Positions 28,089 through 36,263 of a DNA stretch of 64,000 nucleotides are shown here, piece by piece (position 1 is the first letter of the stretch; each line of letters starts with the position of its first letter). The position numbers and the translations under genes were made by a program. Under the pieces are notes generated by a model. It was not told the DNA's origin. It did not search any database and saw only the letters and a program-made list of their open reading frames with translations. Source of the stretch: Microbacterium sp. Marseille-Q6648 (GTDB taxonomy: Bacteria > Actinomycetota > Actinomycetes > Actinomycetales > Microbacteriaceae); contig NZ_CALPBZ010000001.1 of the NCBI RefSeq assembly GCF_943181415.1, positions 930,001-994,000 on the forward strand. The letters are read 5' to 3'.

Positions 28089-28439
28089 TCACTCGCCCCG
28101 GGGCGGACCCTGATCGGACGCGTCGTCCTGCGCAGCGGAATCCGTGTCGGCGGTCCGCTGCCTCGCGTCCTGCTCCTCGGCCGCGCGCTCCTCGGCCGCG
28201 CGCTCCTCGGCCGCGCGCTCCTCGGCGTCGAGCTCCTCGGCGATGTCGGCGCGGACGCGTCCCCGGCGGATGCGGCGCAGCATGTCGGCCACCAGCAGCA
28301 CCACCGCCAGCGCGATGAACGCGATGATGGCGAAGCCCCAGACCCCCGGGGTGACCAGTTCGGGGTCGACCGTCGGCGTCGGGGTGGGGGTGACGGCGCC
28401 GGTGACGACGTGGGCGACGGCGGAGAGAGCGTGCGGCAT
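28089..28439 (-). CDS. Small single-pass membrane protein with AEERA repeats
   Basis: 116 residues. A short Pro/Thr-rich N-terminus (TPTPTPTVDPELVTPG) precedes one membrane helix (GFAIIAFIALAVVLLVADML), then a basic patch RRIRRGR and a charged tail with three EERAA pentapeptides encoded by a 15-bp tandem repeat. Topology is probably C-terminus inside. GAGG lies 5 nt before ATG 28439. It is divergent from the DUF4307 gene. Function unknown. Confidence 0.75.
   Translation of the reverse strand: MPHALSAVAHVVTGAVTPTPTPTVDPELVTPGVWGFAIIAFIALAVVLLVADMLRRIRRGRVRADIAEELDAEERAAEERAAEERAAEEQDARQRTADTDSAAQDDASDQGPPRGE
28173..28226. repeat. 15-bp tandem repeat inside the gene at 28089
   Basis: CTCCTCGGCCGCGCG at 28173-28187, 28188-28202 and 28203-28217, plus a partial fourth copy. 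It encodes the AEERA tail repeats and is a candidate site for copy-number variation. Confidence 0.9.
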
Positions 28440-28551
28440 GGTGTCCTCGATCGAGCGCGGGGCAGGCGTACGGCATGGGCGGGTGATGGCCCGACGCGGC
28501 GACGACGGCGCGTAGCCTGGTGGTCCCAGCCTAATCTTCGGAGCGGACCCC

Positions 28552-28944
28552 ATGACCACGGCAGAGATGCTCGACGAGCGATACGGTCGTACGCGCACGC
28601 CCCGATCGAAATGGATGCTGGGCGCGGCGATCGGGATCGGCGCGGTGCTCACGGGTCTGCTCGCGTGGTCGGTGGTCGCTCCCACCTTCGAGACCGTCGA
28701 CGTCGACACCACGAGCTTCGAAGTCGTCGACGAGCACACGGTCGAACTGGGGTTTCAGTTCAGCGGGCCGGTCGGTCGCACCGTCGCGTGCGCGCTCGAG
28801 GCGCAGGACACCGAGCACGGCGTGGTGGGCTGGCGTGTCGTGGAGTTCCCGGCATCCGACCAGGCTGCGCGGGCTTTTCGGGAGGTCATCCCCACGACGG
28901 CCGAGGCCACGACGGGTTTGGTCAACGCCTGCTGGGTGACGTAG
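28552..28944 (+). CDS. DUF4307 membrane-anchored protein
   Basis: 130 residues: MLDERYGRT start, one membrane helix (MLGAAIGIGAVLTGLLAWSVV), then an extracytoplasmic beta-rich domain including VELGFQFSGPVGRTVACALEAQ and ending LVNACWVT. DUF4307 commonly precedes greA in actinobacteria, as here. GGAG lies 8 nt before ATG 28552 and a TAATCT box at 28532-28537 is a plausible promoter. Function unknown. Confidence 0.88.
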   Translation: MTTAEMLDERYGRTRTPRSKWMLGAAIGIGAVLTGLLAWSVVAPTFETVDVDTTSFEVVDEHTVELGFQFSGPVGRTVACALEAQDTEHGVVGWRVVEFPASDQAARAFREVIPTTAEATTGLVNACWVT

Positions 28945-28967
28945 TCTGTCGCGAAGACCTTCTCGTG

Positions 28968-28991
28968 ACGCCCTGGCCGGAGCCGGGGCGT
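28968..28991 (+). terminator. Hairpin between the DUF4307 gene and greA
   Basis: Stem ACGCCCTGGC/GCCGGGGCGT with CGGA loop, then TTCG. It would end the DUF4307 transcript 37 nt before greA, so greA probably has its own start or is attenuated. Confidence 0.65.
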
Positions 28992-29028
28992 TTCGAACAT
29001 CCGGACCCTCATATCGAAGGAGTCAGAC

Positions 29029-29520
29029 GTGTCCAACGATGCCCAGGTGACCTTCCTCACGCAGGATGCGTACGACCGTCTCGCCGCCGAGCTCGAGCAC
29101 CTCTCCACCACCGGTCGCGAAGAGATCGCCAAACGCATCGAGGCGGCGCGCGAAGAGGGCGACCTCAAGGAGAACGGCGGATACCACGCCGCCAAGGACG
29201 AGCAGGGCAAGCAGGAGGCCCGCATCCGCACCCTGCAGTCGCTCTTGAAGAACGCCACCGTGGGCGAAGCGCCCGAGAGCACCGGAACGGTCGAACCCGG
29301 CACCGTGGTCACGGCGGTCATCGCGGGAGGCGAAGAGGTCTTCCTCCTCGGCAGCCGCGAGATCGCAGCGAACAGCGAGCTCGACGTCTACAGCGAGGCC
29401 TCGCCGCTCGGCTCCGCCATCCTGGGACTGGCCGAGGGCGACAACACCAGCTACACCGCCCCGAACGGGCGCGAGATCTCGGTCGAGATCGTCAAGGTCG
29501 AGACCTATCACGGGCAGTAG
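29029..29520 (+). CDS. greA: Transcription elongation factor GreA
   Basis: 163 residues. The N-terminal coiled coil carries the acidic tip EEGDLKENGGYHAAKDEQG, whose Asp and Glu stimulate RNA polymerase to cleave backtracked RNA. The C-terminal FKBP-like domain ends SYTAPNGREISVEIVKV. AAGGAG lies 8 nt before GTG 29029. It converges on ilvA. Confidence 0.97.
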   Translation: MSNDAQVTFLTQDAYDRLAAELEHLSTTGREEIAKRIEAAREEGDLKENGGYHAAKDEQGKQEARIRTLQSLLKNATVGEAPESTGTVEPGTVVTAVIAGGEEVFLLGSREIAANSELDVYSEASPLGSAILGLAEGDNTSYTAPNGREISVEIVKVETYHGQ

Positions 29521-29559
29521 CCTCGTGCGGCCCGTAAGGGTGGGCGGTGGTTTCCGGGG

Positions 29560-30816
29560 TCAGTCCGGCACGACGGTGGGCGCGTAGCCCGCCTCTTCGA
29601 GCACCGAGATGACGTGTGCACGGTGCTCCTCGCCGCGCGTCTCGACGCTCAGCTGCAGGATCACCTCGCTGATCTGCAGCCCCTGTCCGTGCCGCGTGTG
29701 CAGCACTTCGATGACGTTGGCTCCCGCGTGGGCGAGCAGCTCCGAGACGCGCGCGAGCTGACCGGGACGATCCGGCAGCGGGATCTGCAGGGTCATGTAG
29801 CGTCCCGAGGCCGCGAGTCCGTGCGCGACCACGCGCTGCAGGAGGAGCGGATCGATGTTTCCGCCCGAGAGCACGGCGACGGTCGGCCCCGACGCCGTGA
29901 CCTTGCCGGCGAGGATCGCGGCCACCCCCACGGCACCCGCGGGCTCCACGACCTGCTTGGCCCGCTCGAGCAGCACGAGGAGCGCCCGGGCGATGTCGTC
30001 GTCCGAGACGGTGACGACATCGTCCACGAGGTCGCGGATGATCTCGAAGGGAAGGTCGCCGGGGCGCGCCACGGCGATGCCGTCCGCGATCGTCGGGCGG
30101 GTCTCGATCTCGAGGGGCTCCCCGGCGGCGAGCGACGACGGGTAGGCCGCGGCGTTCTCCGCCTGGACCCCGATGATGCGCACCGTTCGCCCGGCCGCAC
30201 GCGCGCGGGCCTTGGCCGCGGCGGCGACGCCGGCGAGCAGCCCTCCCCCGCCTATTCCCACCACGATCGTCTCGACGTCGGGAAGCTCGTCCATGATCTC
30301 CAGGCCGAGGGTGCCCTGCCCCGCGATGATGTCCGGGTGGTCGAAGGGGTGGATGAAGACGGCGCCCGTGCGCTCGGCGAACTCCGCCGCCAGACGCAGC
30401 GGCGTCTCGACCGTGGCGCCGTCGAGGACGACGTCCGCACCGTAGCCGCGGGTGGCGAGCAGCTTCGGCACGGGCACCCCGAGCGGCATGAAGATCGTGG
30501 CGTGGATGCCGAGGGCCTTGGCCGCCAGCGCGACACCCTGGGCGTGGTTGCCTGCGGACGCCGCGACGACCCCGCGCGCCCGCTCCTCGGCGGTCAGGCG
30601 CGACAGTCGGTACGTCGCGCCCCGGATCTTGAACGAGCCGGTGCGCTGGAGGTTCTCGAGCTTGAGGTGGACGGGGACGCCGAGCACATCGCTGAGATTC
30701 TGCGAGTAGTCCAGAGGCGTGGTCGAGATCACGCCGGCGAGGGCCGCAGCGGCGCTGTCGACCTCCGCCAAGGTGGGGATGCGGCTGGCCACGACGGACG
30801 ACGGGTCGGTGCTCAC
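29560..30816 (-). CDS. ilvA: Threonine ammonia-lyase (threonine dehydratase) with ACT domain
   Basis: 418 residues, fold-type II PLP enzyme. The Schiff-base Lys is in LQRTGSFKIRGATYRL and the phosphate loop is VGIGGGGLLAG. The C-terminal ACT domain (about 335-415, MTLQIPLPDRPGQLARVSELL) is typical of the shorter, catabolic-like or single-ACT enzyme. It deaminates threonine to 2-oxobutyrate, the entry to isoleucine. The GTG start overlaps the AI-2E transporter stop by 4 nt (GTGA at 30813-30816). Confidence 0.94.
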   Translation of the reverse strand: MSTDPSSVVASRIPTLAEVDSAAAALAGVISTTPLDYSQNLSDVLGVPVHLKLENLQRTGSFKIRGATYRLSRLTAEERARGVVAASAGNHAQGVALAAKALGIHATIFMPLGVPVPKLLATRGYGADVVLDGATVETPLRLAAEFAERTGAVFIHPFDHPDIIAGQGTLGLEIMDELPDVETIVVGIGGGGLLAGVAAAAKARARAAGRTVRIIGVQAENAAAYPSSLAAGEPLEIETRPTIADGIAVARPGDLPFEIIRDLVDDVVTVSDDDIARALLVLLERAKQVVEPAGAVGVAAILAGKVTASGPTVAVLSGGNIDPLLLQRVVAHGLAASGRYMTLQIPLPDRPGQLARVSELLAHAGANVIEVLHTRHGQGLQISEVILQLSVETRGEEHRAHVISVLEEAGYAPTVVPD

Positions 30817-32006
30817 GCGGGTGTCCTCCTCGGACGCGGGACGGTGGACCAGATGAGATCGCCCGAGGGCGGCGCTGCCCCGGTCTCCCACGCGCGATCG
30901 CCGAGGTACACGGCGACGACGTTGACGAAGGCGGCGAGGGGCACGGCGAACAGGGCGCCCGGGATGCCGGCGATGAGAGCGCCGCCGGCGACGACGAGCA
31001 CCACCGCCAGCGGGTGCACCTTCACGGCCGAGCCCATCAGGAGGGGCTGGAGGACATGACCCTCCAACTGCTGGACCCCGAGCACGACCACCAGCATCCA
31101 CAGTGCGATCCAGGGCCCGTTGTAGACCAGCGCGAGGAACACCGCGACCGCGCCCGTCAGCACCGCGCCGACGATGGGGATGAAAGCGCCGAGGAAGACC
31201 AGGACGGCGATCGGGATCGCCAGGGGCACGCCCAGGAAGAACGCGCCCAGCCCGATGCCGATGGCGTCGATGGTGGCCACGAGCAGCTGCGTGCGCGCGT
31301 AGTTGACCACCGTCACCCATCCGGCGCGCGCCGCGCCGTCCACGGCCGGGCGCGCGCGCCGCGGGAACAGCCGCGTGCTCCACCGCCAGATGCCCGCGCC
31401 GTCCGCCAGCAGCGTCAGGAGGATGAAGAGGGTCAACAGCGCCCCGGTGGCGACGTGGCCGATGGTCGTGCCGATCGCCAGCGCACCGCTCCACAGGACA
31501 CCCGCCTGCTCCTGGATGAGCGACCACGCCTGTCCCAGCAGGTCGTCGATCTGCCCGGCGGTCAGGTGCAGCGGCCCCTGGATGAGGTACTGCCGGAACT
31601 CCGCCACCGCTTCCACCGTGCGCTCGCTCACCGACGGCCACTCGCGGGTCACCTGCCAGATCACCAGCCACATCAGGCCCGACACGACCGCCAGGGTCGT
31701 GAGCACCGACACCACGATGGCCAGCCAACGTGGCACGCGATGCCGCAGCATCCAGCCGAACCCCGGTGAGAGGAGGGCCGTGATGAGGATCGCGATCAGC
31801 AGCGGGATGACGAGGAGCTTCAGCTGGATGATCAGCCAGATGGCCACGGCGGCCGCGGCGGCCACGACCAGAAGACGCCACGAGTAGGCGGTGGCGATCC
31901 GCAGCCCGCGCGGAACGGTCGCGCCGATCTCGGAAGAGACGACGCGACTTCGATCCTTCAGCGCGTCCAGCAGGGAGCCGCGCGGCTTGTCGTCGGAGCC
32001 GCTCAT
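30813..32006 (-). CDS. AI-2E family (TqsA/PerM-like) transporter
   Basis: 397 residues with seven to eight membrane helices and a long periplasm-facing segment after helix 3, as in this family. Signature stretches are LLIAILITALLSPGFGWML and VLVFLGAFIPIVGAVLTGAVAVFLALVYNG split by short loops. Members export quorum signals or exchange Na+/H+ in studied cases; the substrate here is unknown. ATG 32006 is leaderless. ilvA is translationally coupled downstream. Confidence 0.92.
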   Translation of the reverse strand: MSGSDDKPRGSLLDALKDRSRVVSSEIGATVPRGLRIATAYSWRLLVVAAAAAVAIWLIIQLKLLVIPLLIAILITALLSPGFGWMLRHRVPRWLAIVVSVLTTLAVVSGLMWLVIWQVTREWPSVSERTVEAVAEFRQYLIQGPLHLTAGQIDDLLGQAWSLIQEQAGVLWSGALAIGTTIGHVATGALLTLFILLTLLADGAGIWRWSTRLFPRRARPAVDGAARAGWVTVVNYARTQLLVATIDAIGIGLGAFFLGVPLAIPIAVLVFLGAFIPIVGAVLTGAVAVFLALVYNGPWIALWMLVVVLGVQQLEGHVLQPLLMGSAVKVHPLAVVLVVAGGALIAGIPGALFAVPLAAFVNVVAVYLGDRAWETGAAPPSGDLIWSTVPRPRRTPA

Positions 32007-32012
32007 CCCGCC

Positions 32013-32018
32013 AGTCTA
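32013..32018 (-). promoter_or_regulatory. -10 box for the AI-2E transporter-ilvA operon
   Basis: TAGACT, 6 nt before ATG 32006 on the minus strand. Confidence 0.6.
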
Positions 32019-32075
32019 GGCGCGTGGCATACCGCGCCGTTCATGAGCCCGAGGCGACATGTCGGCGGCCGTCGT

Positions 32076-32081
32076 TAGGCT
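32076..32081 (+). promoter_or_regulatory. -10 box for the AlkX-like gene
   Basis: TAGGCT, 7 nt before GTG 32089. Confidence 0.55.
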
Positions 32082-32088
32082 GGCGCGC

Positions 32089-33393
32089 GTGAGATCCACG
32101 CTCAGCACCGCCGAAGCGCGGCGCATCGCGCTGGCCGCTCAGGGCTTCGCCCGGCCCCGACCCGCCGCGGTGACGACGCGCCAGCTCAACTCGGCGATGC
32201 GCCGGATGGGGACGCTGCAGATCGACTCGGTGAACGTCTTCGCGCGCTCGCACTACATGCCCCTGTTCTCGCGCCTGGGCGCCTACGATCCCGCGGACCT
32301 GGATCGCCTTCTGTTCGCCCGCCGTGCACCGTACGTGGAGTACTGGGCGCATGTGGCCGCCTTCATCCCCGCCGCGGACTGGGCGCTCTTCCGCTTCCGC
32401 ATGGACGACAACCGCGCGAAGTACGGCACTGACCCGGACGGGTGGTTTCGGCGCCACAGCGACATCGTCGACTGGGTGCTCGGCGAGCTCGCCGAGCGGG
32501 GGCCGCTGCGCCCCGCGCAGCTCGAGCACGACGCGCGGCGCTCATCGCGCCGCGGGCCCTGGTGGGACTGGGACGTGGTGAAGAACGCCTTGGAGTACCT
32601 CTGGCTCTTCGGCGAGGTGGCCATTGCGGGTCGCCAGGGATTCGAACGCCGCTACGCCCTCGCGGAGCAGGTGATACCGGCTGCGGTCCTGGACTCCGTC
32701 ATCCCGAGGCCGGACGCGATCCGAGAACTCGTCGCGCGAGCGAGCGCCGCCTACGGCGTGGCGACGGCATCCGACCTCGCCGACTACTGGCGTCTCAGGG
32801 ATCGACCGGCGGTGCACCGCGCGATCGCCGAACTCCAGGACGCCGGCGTTCTGCAGCCGGTCACCGTGGCCGGCTGGACCAGCGCGGGAAGACCGGCCAA
32901 GGCGTGGCTGCACCGCGACGCCGTCCTCCCCCGGCGCGTCGACGCCGCCGCACTGCTGACACCGTTCGATCCGATGGTGTGGTTCCGCGACCGCGCCGAG
33001 CGGCTCTTCGACTTCGCGTACCGCATCGAGATCTACACACCGGCGCCCCGCCGTCGCTACGGCTACTATTCCCTGCCCGTCCTGCTCGGCGACGACGTGG
33101 TCGGACGCGTCGACCTCAAGGCGGATCGGGCGCGCTCGACGCTGCTGGTGCAATCGGCCTGGTGGGAGCACGGTCGACCTGCGGATGCCGCGGAGCGCCT
33201 CGCCACCGAGGTGCGCACCGCCGCGGCATGGCAGCGACTGGAGAGCATCTCGGTGTCGCGGTGGGGCGACGCCGCCGATGACGTCGCGGCAGCGCTCCCC
33301 GAAGCCGAGCGGCACGACAGCCGGCCTGACGTCTCGGAAGCGGCCCCTGCCACGGAGGCAGCGGGCGACGCACCGGCTAACGTGGACGGGTGA
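32089..33393 (+). CDS. AlkX/YcaQ-family DNA glycosylase (HTH_42 fold)
   Basis: 434 residues of the winged-helix HTH_42 superfamily that includes the crosslink glycosylases AlkZ and YcaQ/AlkX. The catalytic Q-hydrophobic-D motif of the YcaQ branch is present as QID (44-46) in RRMGTLQIDSVNVFARSHY. RYGYYSLPVLLGDDVVGRVDLKADR is the conserved C-terminal beta block. It may unhook DNA interstrand crosslinks or remove N7-alkyl purines. GTG 32089 fits a leaderless start; ATG 32059 with GAGG 4 nt upstream is the alternative. The last 35 residues are a disordered acidic tail. Confidence 0.85.
   Translation: MRSTLSTAEARRIALAAQGFARPRPAAVTTRQLNSAMRRMGTLQIDSVNVFARSHYMPLFSRLGAYDPADLDRLLFARRAPYVEYWAHVAAFIPAADWALFRFRMDDNRAKYGTDPDGWFRRHSDIVDWVLGELAERGPLRPAQLEHDARRSSRRGPWWDWDVVKNALEYLWLFGEVAIAGRQGFERRYALAEQVIPAAVLDSVIPRPDAIRELVARASAAYGVATASDLADYWRLRDRPAVHRAIAELQDAGVLQPVTVAGWTSAGRPAKAWLHRDAVLPRRVDAAALLTPFDPMVWFRDRAERLFDFAYRIEIYTPAPRRRYGYYSLPVLLGDDVVGRVDLKADRARSTLLVQSAWWEHGRPADAAERLATEVRTAAAWQRLESISVSRWGDAADDVAAALPEAERHDSRPDVSEAAPATEAAGDAPANVDG
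33378..33383 (+). promoter_or_regulatory. Internal -10 box for the gene at 33390
   Basis: TAACGT inside the end of the AlkX-like gene, 6 nt before GTG 33390. The same start also overlaps the preceding stop (GTGA). Confidence 0.45.
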
Positions 33394-34295
33394 GACCTCG
33401 AGCGGTGATGGGCATCGCCGTCGGCACCGTGCTCGCGGTCACGGTGATCCTCATCACGGCGTGGCTGTTCACGCGGCCCTCAGGACCGGATGCCGTCGCC
33501 GACGCGTTCCTCGCCGCCTTGGCGGCCGGCGAGGGCGACGATGCGGCCGCTCTCCTGGCCGATCCCCCGCCGGAGGCCGTCATCGAACGCTTCGCCGACG
33601 CCGCGGCCTACATCAGCGACCCGGACGTACGCTCGATCGACGCGGCGAGCGAGGACGCCGCGACCGCCGTCGCCGACATCGCGCTCGGGGGTACGACCAC
33701 CCGTGTCACCCTGGCCCTCGTGCGCACGCCGGTCGGCTGGCGCGTACAGGACGGGCTCGGGAGCGTCGCAGCGGGCACCACTCTCGGTGACAGCATCCGT
33801 ATCGGAGGTGTCCTCACTCGGGCGGGCGATGCGGTGCCGGTGCTCCCCGCCGCCTACGACGTCGAGGCCGCGCCCGGTGATCTCCTGGTCGGGCGCGAGG
33901 AGGCGCTGGCGCTTCCGGGCGCCGATGTCGAGGTGACGGTGCGGGCCGCGCTCGGACCCGACGCCGAGGCCCGGGCGCAGGAGGGCGTGGACGCCTACGC
34001 CGACGACTGCGCGCGCCCGGCCGATGCCGTGCCCGAGCGGTGCGGCATCCGCATCCCGTGGGCGGCGGACCTCGCGACCCTGACGGCGGTCGACTTCCGC
34101 ATCGAAGCCCACCCGCTGGTCGAGCTGTCCGAGGAGGATCTGTCGTTCACGGCGACCGACGGTGTGCTCGTGGCCACCGTGACCGGTGTGACTCGAGCCG
34201 GGGACGAGGGCTCGTTCACCTACCGCACCGATACCTGGACGCTGCGCGGAGACCTCTCCTTCCGCGGCGACCGGATGGTGCTCGCCGTGCGGTGA
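33390..34295 (+). CDS. Membrane-anchored extracytoplasmic protein of unknown function
   Basis: 301 residues: one N-terminal membrane helix (AVMGIAVGTVLAVTVILITAWLF) and a large acidic exported domain. Two cysteines (DDCARPADAVPERCGI) are close enough to form a disulfide. The first part (about 30-130) has the NTF2-like look of lumazine/penicillin-binding MecA-N-type domains, but I cannot assign it. The start overlaps the AlkX-like stop by 4 nt, and an internal TAACGT box offers an independent leaderless transcript. Confidence 0.72.
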   Translation: MRPRAVMGIAVGTVLAVTVILITAWLFTRPSGPDAVADAFLAALAAGEGDDAAALLADPPPEAVIERFADAAAYISDPDVRSIDAASEDAATAVADIALGGTTTRVTLALVRTPVGWRVQDGLGSVAAGTTLGDSIRIGGVLTRAGDAVPVLPAAYDVEAAPGDLLVGREEALALPGADVEVTVRAALGPDAEARAQEGVDAYADDCARPADAVPERCGIRIPWAADLATLTAVDFRIEAHPLVELSEEDLSFTATDGVLVATVTGVTRAGDEGSFTYRTDTWTLRGDLSFRGDRMVLAVR

Positions 34296-34329
34296 TCGGG
34301 GTACCCCGACGCATGATCGGACCGCGGCC

Positions 34330-35415
34330 TCAGCCGCGCCTGAGCTCTAGTCCGAGCCACCGCGCGAGCTCCTGGACCTCGTTCTCGACCGCGTCGTCGA
34401 TCTCGGCAGTGAACGGGATGTCCTCGTGGACGGCATGCACCGTCAGCACTCCGGCGCGACGATCCGCTCTGGCGTCGAGCTTCCCGACGAACCGGTCGCC
34501 GTGCAGGATCGGCAGGGCGAAGTATCCCCACCGGCGCGCGGTCGCGGGCTTGTACATCTCCAGCACGTACTCGAACCCGAAGAGCTGCTGCAGCCGATCG
34601 CGGTCGAACACCAGTCGGTCGAAGGGCGAGACCAGCGCGGTGCGGGGCGCGAAGGTGTCCAGCTCGTCGAGAGCGGCCACGTCCACCCGCCACTCGCCGT
34701 CGACGCCGTCCACCACGACCGGCTCGCCGATCTCACCGACATCGATGGCCTCGACCGGCTGCGCGACGCTGCGCACTCGCGCGATGCCCAGCGCACCCAG
34801 GCGCCGCTGCGCCCGCTCGCGCGCCGCGTCCTCCGCACCGAGCGTCTCGACGTCGGCCGGATACACCCGCTCGGCGAGGTCGAAGATACGGCCTTTGGCG
34901 TCCCGCGAGTGGATCGCGACGTCGCCGGTCATCACGAGGATCTCGAGCAACTGCAGCGTGTTGCGGTTGTCGGTCCAGCCGGTGGAACGCCACGGCACCT
35001 GAGCACCGTCGGGGATCTCGCTCGGCCGGAGCGGTCCGTCCGCGCGGAGCCTGGCCATCACGTCCCTGCGGAACCGGTCGTTGGCCTCGAGCCAGTCCCG
35101 TGCCGAGCGGGATGCCGGGCGGGTGCGCATCTCGGGGATCAGCAGGGCGAGATCCGTCATCGCGCGGTAGAACCCGCCCCACTCGAAGACCGCACGGTCC
35201 ACCTCGACCAGCCGGACGAGATCATCGGGCTGATACGGCCATCCCAGGCGCGACCAGAGGATGAGGTCGGCGCTCGGCGCGATCGCGGCGGTCGGCTCGA
35301 TGTTGACGACGGTGAGGGCGTCGATCGTCTCGACGATGCCGACCGGGCGCGCCGCCCCCAGCAGCTGAGCATGGACGGCGAGTCGCCTCGCCTGCGCTCT
35401 CGTCAGCTGCCGCAC
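34330..35415 (-). CDS. HTH_42 winged-helix protein, AlkZ/YcaQ-like paralog
   Basis: 361 residues, same superfamily as the plus-strand gene 1 kb away but a different branch. Where glycosylases have a Q-x-D/Q motif, this protein has NIE (38-40) in LTVVNIEPTAAIAPSADLIL. The rest of the family pattern is kept, including LVSPFDRLVFDRDRLQQLFGF and RRWGYFALPILHGDRFVGKLDARAD. DNA binding is likely; base excision is doubtful. It starts 18 nt after lemA and is probably cotranscribed. Confidence 0.83.
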   Translation of the reverse strand: MRQLTRAQARRLAVHAQLLGAARPVGIVETIDALTVVNIEPTAAIAPSADLILWSRLGWPYQPDDLVRLVEVDRAVFEWGGFYRAMTDLALLIPEMRTRPASRSARDWLEANDRFRRDVMARLRADGPLRPSEIPDGAQVPWRSTGWTDNRNTLQLLEILVMTGDVAIHSRDAKGRIFDLAERVYPADVETLGAEDAARERAQRRLGALGIARVRSVAQPVEAIDVGEIGEPVVVDGVDGEWRVDVAALDELDTFAPRTALVSPFDRLVFDRDRLQQLFGFEYVLEMYKPATARRWGYFALPILHGDRFVGKLDARADRRAGVLTVHAVHEDIPFTAEIDDAVENEVQELARWLGLELRRG

Positions 35416-35433
35416 GACGGGCGCCCGTAGGGC

Positions 35434-36000
35434 TCAGAACTGGACGCGCGGGGGCTCGCTGATCGCGGCACCGTCGACCACCTCGAAGAACTCGCGCTCG
35501 TGGAAGCCGAGGTTGCGCGCGAAGAGGTTGTTCGGGAAGACCTTGATCTTGGTGTTGAGCTCGCGCACGCCGCCGTTGTAGAACCGGCGCGAGGCCTGGA
35601 TCTTGTCTTCCGTGTCGACGATCGACTGCTGCAGCTGCAGGAAGTTCTGGCTCGCCTGCAATTGCGGATACGCCTCGGCGACGGCGAAGAGCGACTTCAG
35701 GGCCCGCTGCATGTGACCTTCCGCCACGCCCGCGGCCGCGGGGCTCTCGGCCGTGATGGTCTCGGCGCGTGCGCGGGTGACGTTCTCGAACACGGCCTTC
35801 TCATGGGCGGCGTACCCCTTGACCGCTTCGATGAGGTTCGGCAGCAGGTCGGCGCGGCGCTTGAGCTGAACGGTGATGTCGCTCCACGCCTCGTCGACAC
35901 GGACATTGAGCTGCACGAGCGAGTTGTAGGTCGCCCACAGATAGATGCCCGCGATGACGACGAGCGCCACCACGATGAGGACGGGGATCAACCATTCCAT
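35434..36000 (-). CDS. lemA: LemA family protein
   Basis: 188 residues. An N-terminal membrane helix (IPVLIVVALVVIAGIYLWAT) is followed by the LemA helical domain with LNVRVDEAWSDITVQLKRR, ADLLPNLIEAVKGYA and FARNLGFHEREFFEVV. The function of LemA proteins is not settled. GGAG lies 9 nt before ATG 36000, and a TAGGAT box at 36031-36036 gives a short leader. It is followed by the HTH_42 paralog. Confidence 0.93.
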   Translation of the reverse strand: MEWLIPVLIVVALVVIAGIYLWATYNSLVQLNVRVDEAWSDITVQLKRRADLLPNLIEAVKGYAAHEKAVFENVTRARAETITAESPAAAGVAEGHMQRALKSLFAVAEAYPQLQASQNFLQLQQSIVDTEDKIQASRRFYNGGVRELNTKIKVFPNNLFARNLGFHEREFFEVVDGAAISEPPRVQF

Positions 36001-36030
36001 TGCCAGGCACTCCGTTCGCGGTTTGACCTC

Positions 36031-36036
36031 ATCCTA
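36031..36036 (-). promoter_or_regulatory. -10 box for lemA
   Basis: TAGGAT about 30 nt before ATG 36000, implying a short leader with a ribosome-binding site. Confidence 0.5.
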
Positions 36037-36119
36037 GCCACGGCGTCCCTCGCGCACCGGTGCGCACCGACGTCTCTCAGCCGTTACCCACCGAGCGTCG
36101 GGTGCGGCGTACCGACCGG

Positions 36120-36163
36120 GTACGAGCGAGGGCGGCGTCCGTGAACGCCGCCCTCACTCGTAC
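36120..36163 (-). terminator. Strong hairpin abutting the tRNA 3' end
   Basis: Arms GTACGAG+GAGGGCGGCGT and their complements (36120-36138, 36145-36163), with one mismatched base pair and a 6-nt loop. It overlaps the last three tRNA bases and has no T-run. Confidence 0.75.
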
Positions 36164-36234
36164 CCCCGCCGGGACTCGAACCCGGACTGGAGCGGGTTTA
36201 AGCCGCCTGCCTCTGCCGATTGGGCTACGGGGGC
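36161..36234 (-). tRNA. tRNA-Leu (anticodon UAA), short variable loop
   Basis: The 74-nt cloverleaf folds fully: acceptor GCCCCCG with CGGGGGT plus A73 (G1-U72 wobble), D stem GCC/GGC, anticodon stem GGCGG/CCGCT with loop CTTAAAC, a 5-nt variable loop CCAGT, and T arm CCGGG-TTCGAGT-CCCGG. The anticodon TAA occupies 36198-36200 and would read UUA, the rarest leucine codon in this GC-rich genome. CCA is not encoded. Leucine tRNAs usually have a long variable arm, which is absent, so the identity rests on the anticodon. Confidence 0.88.
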
Positions 36235-36263
36235 GCCGCTCGTGCGACGCCACCACGCTACCG

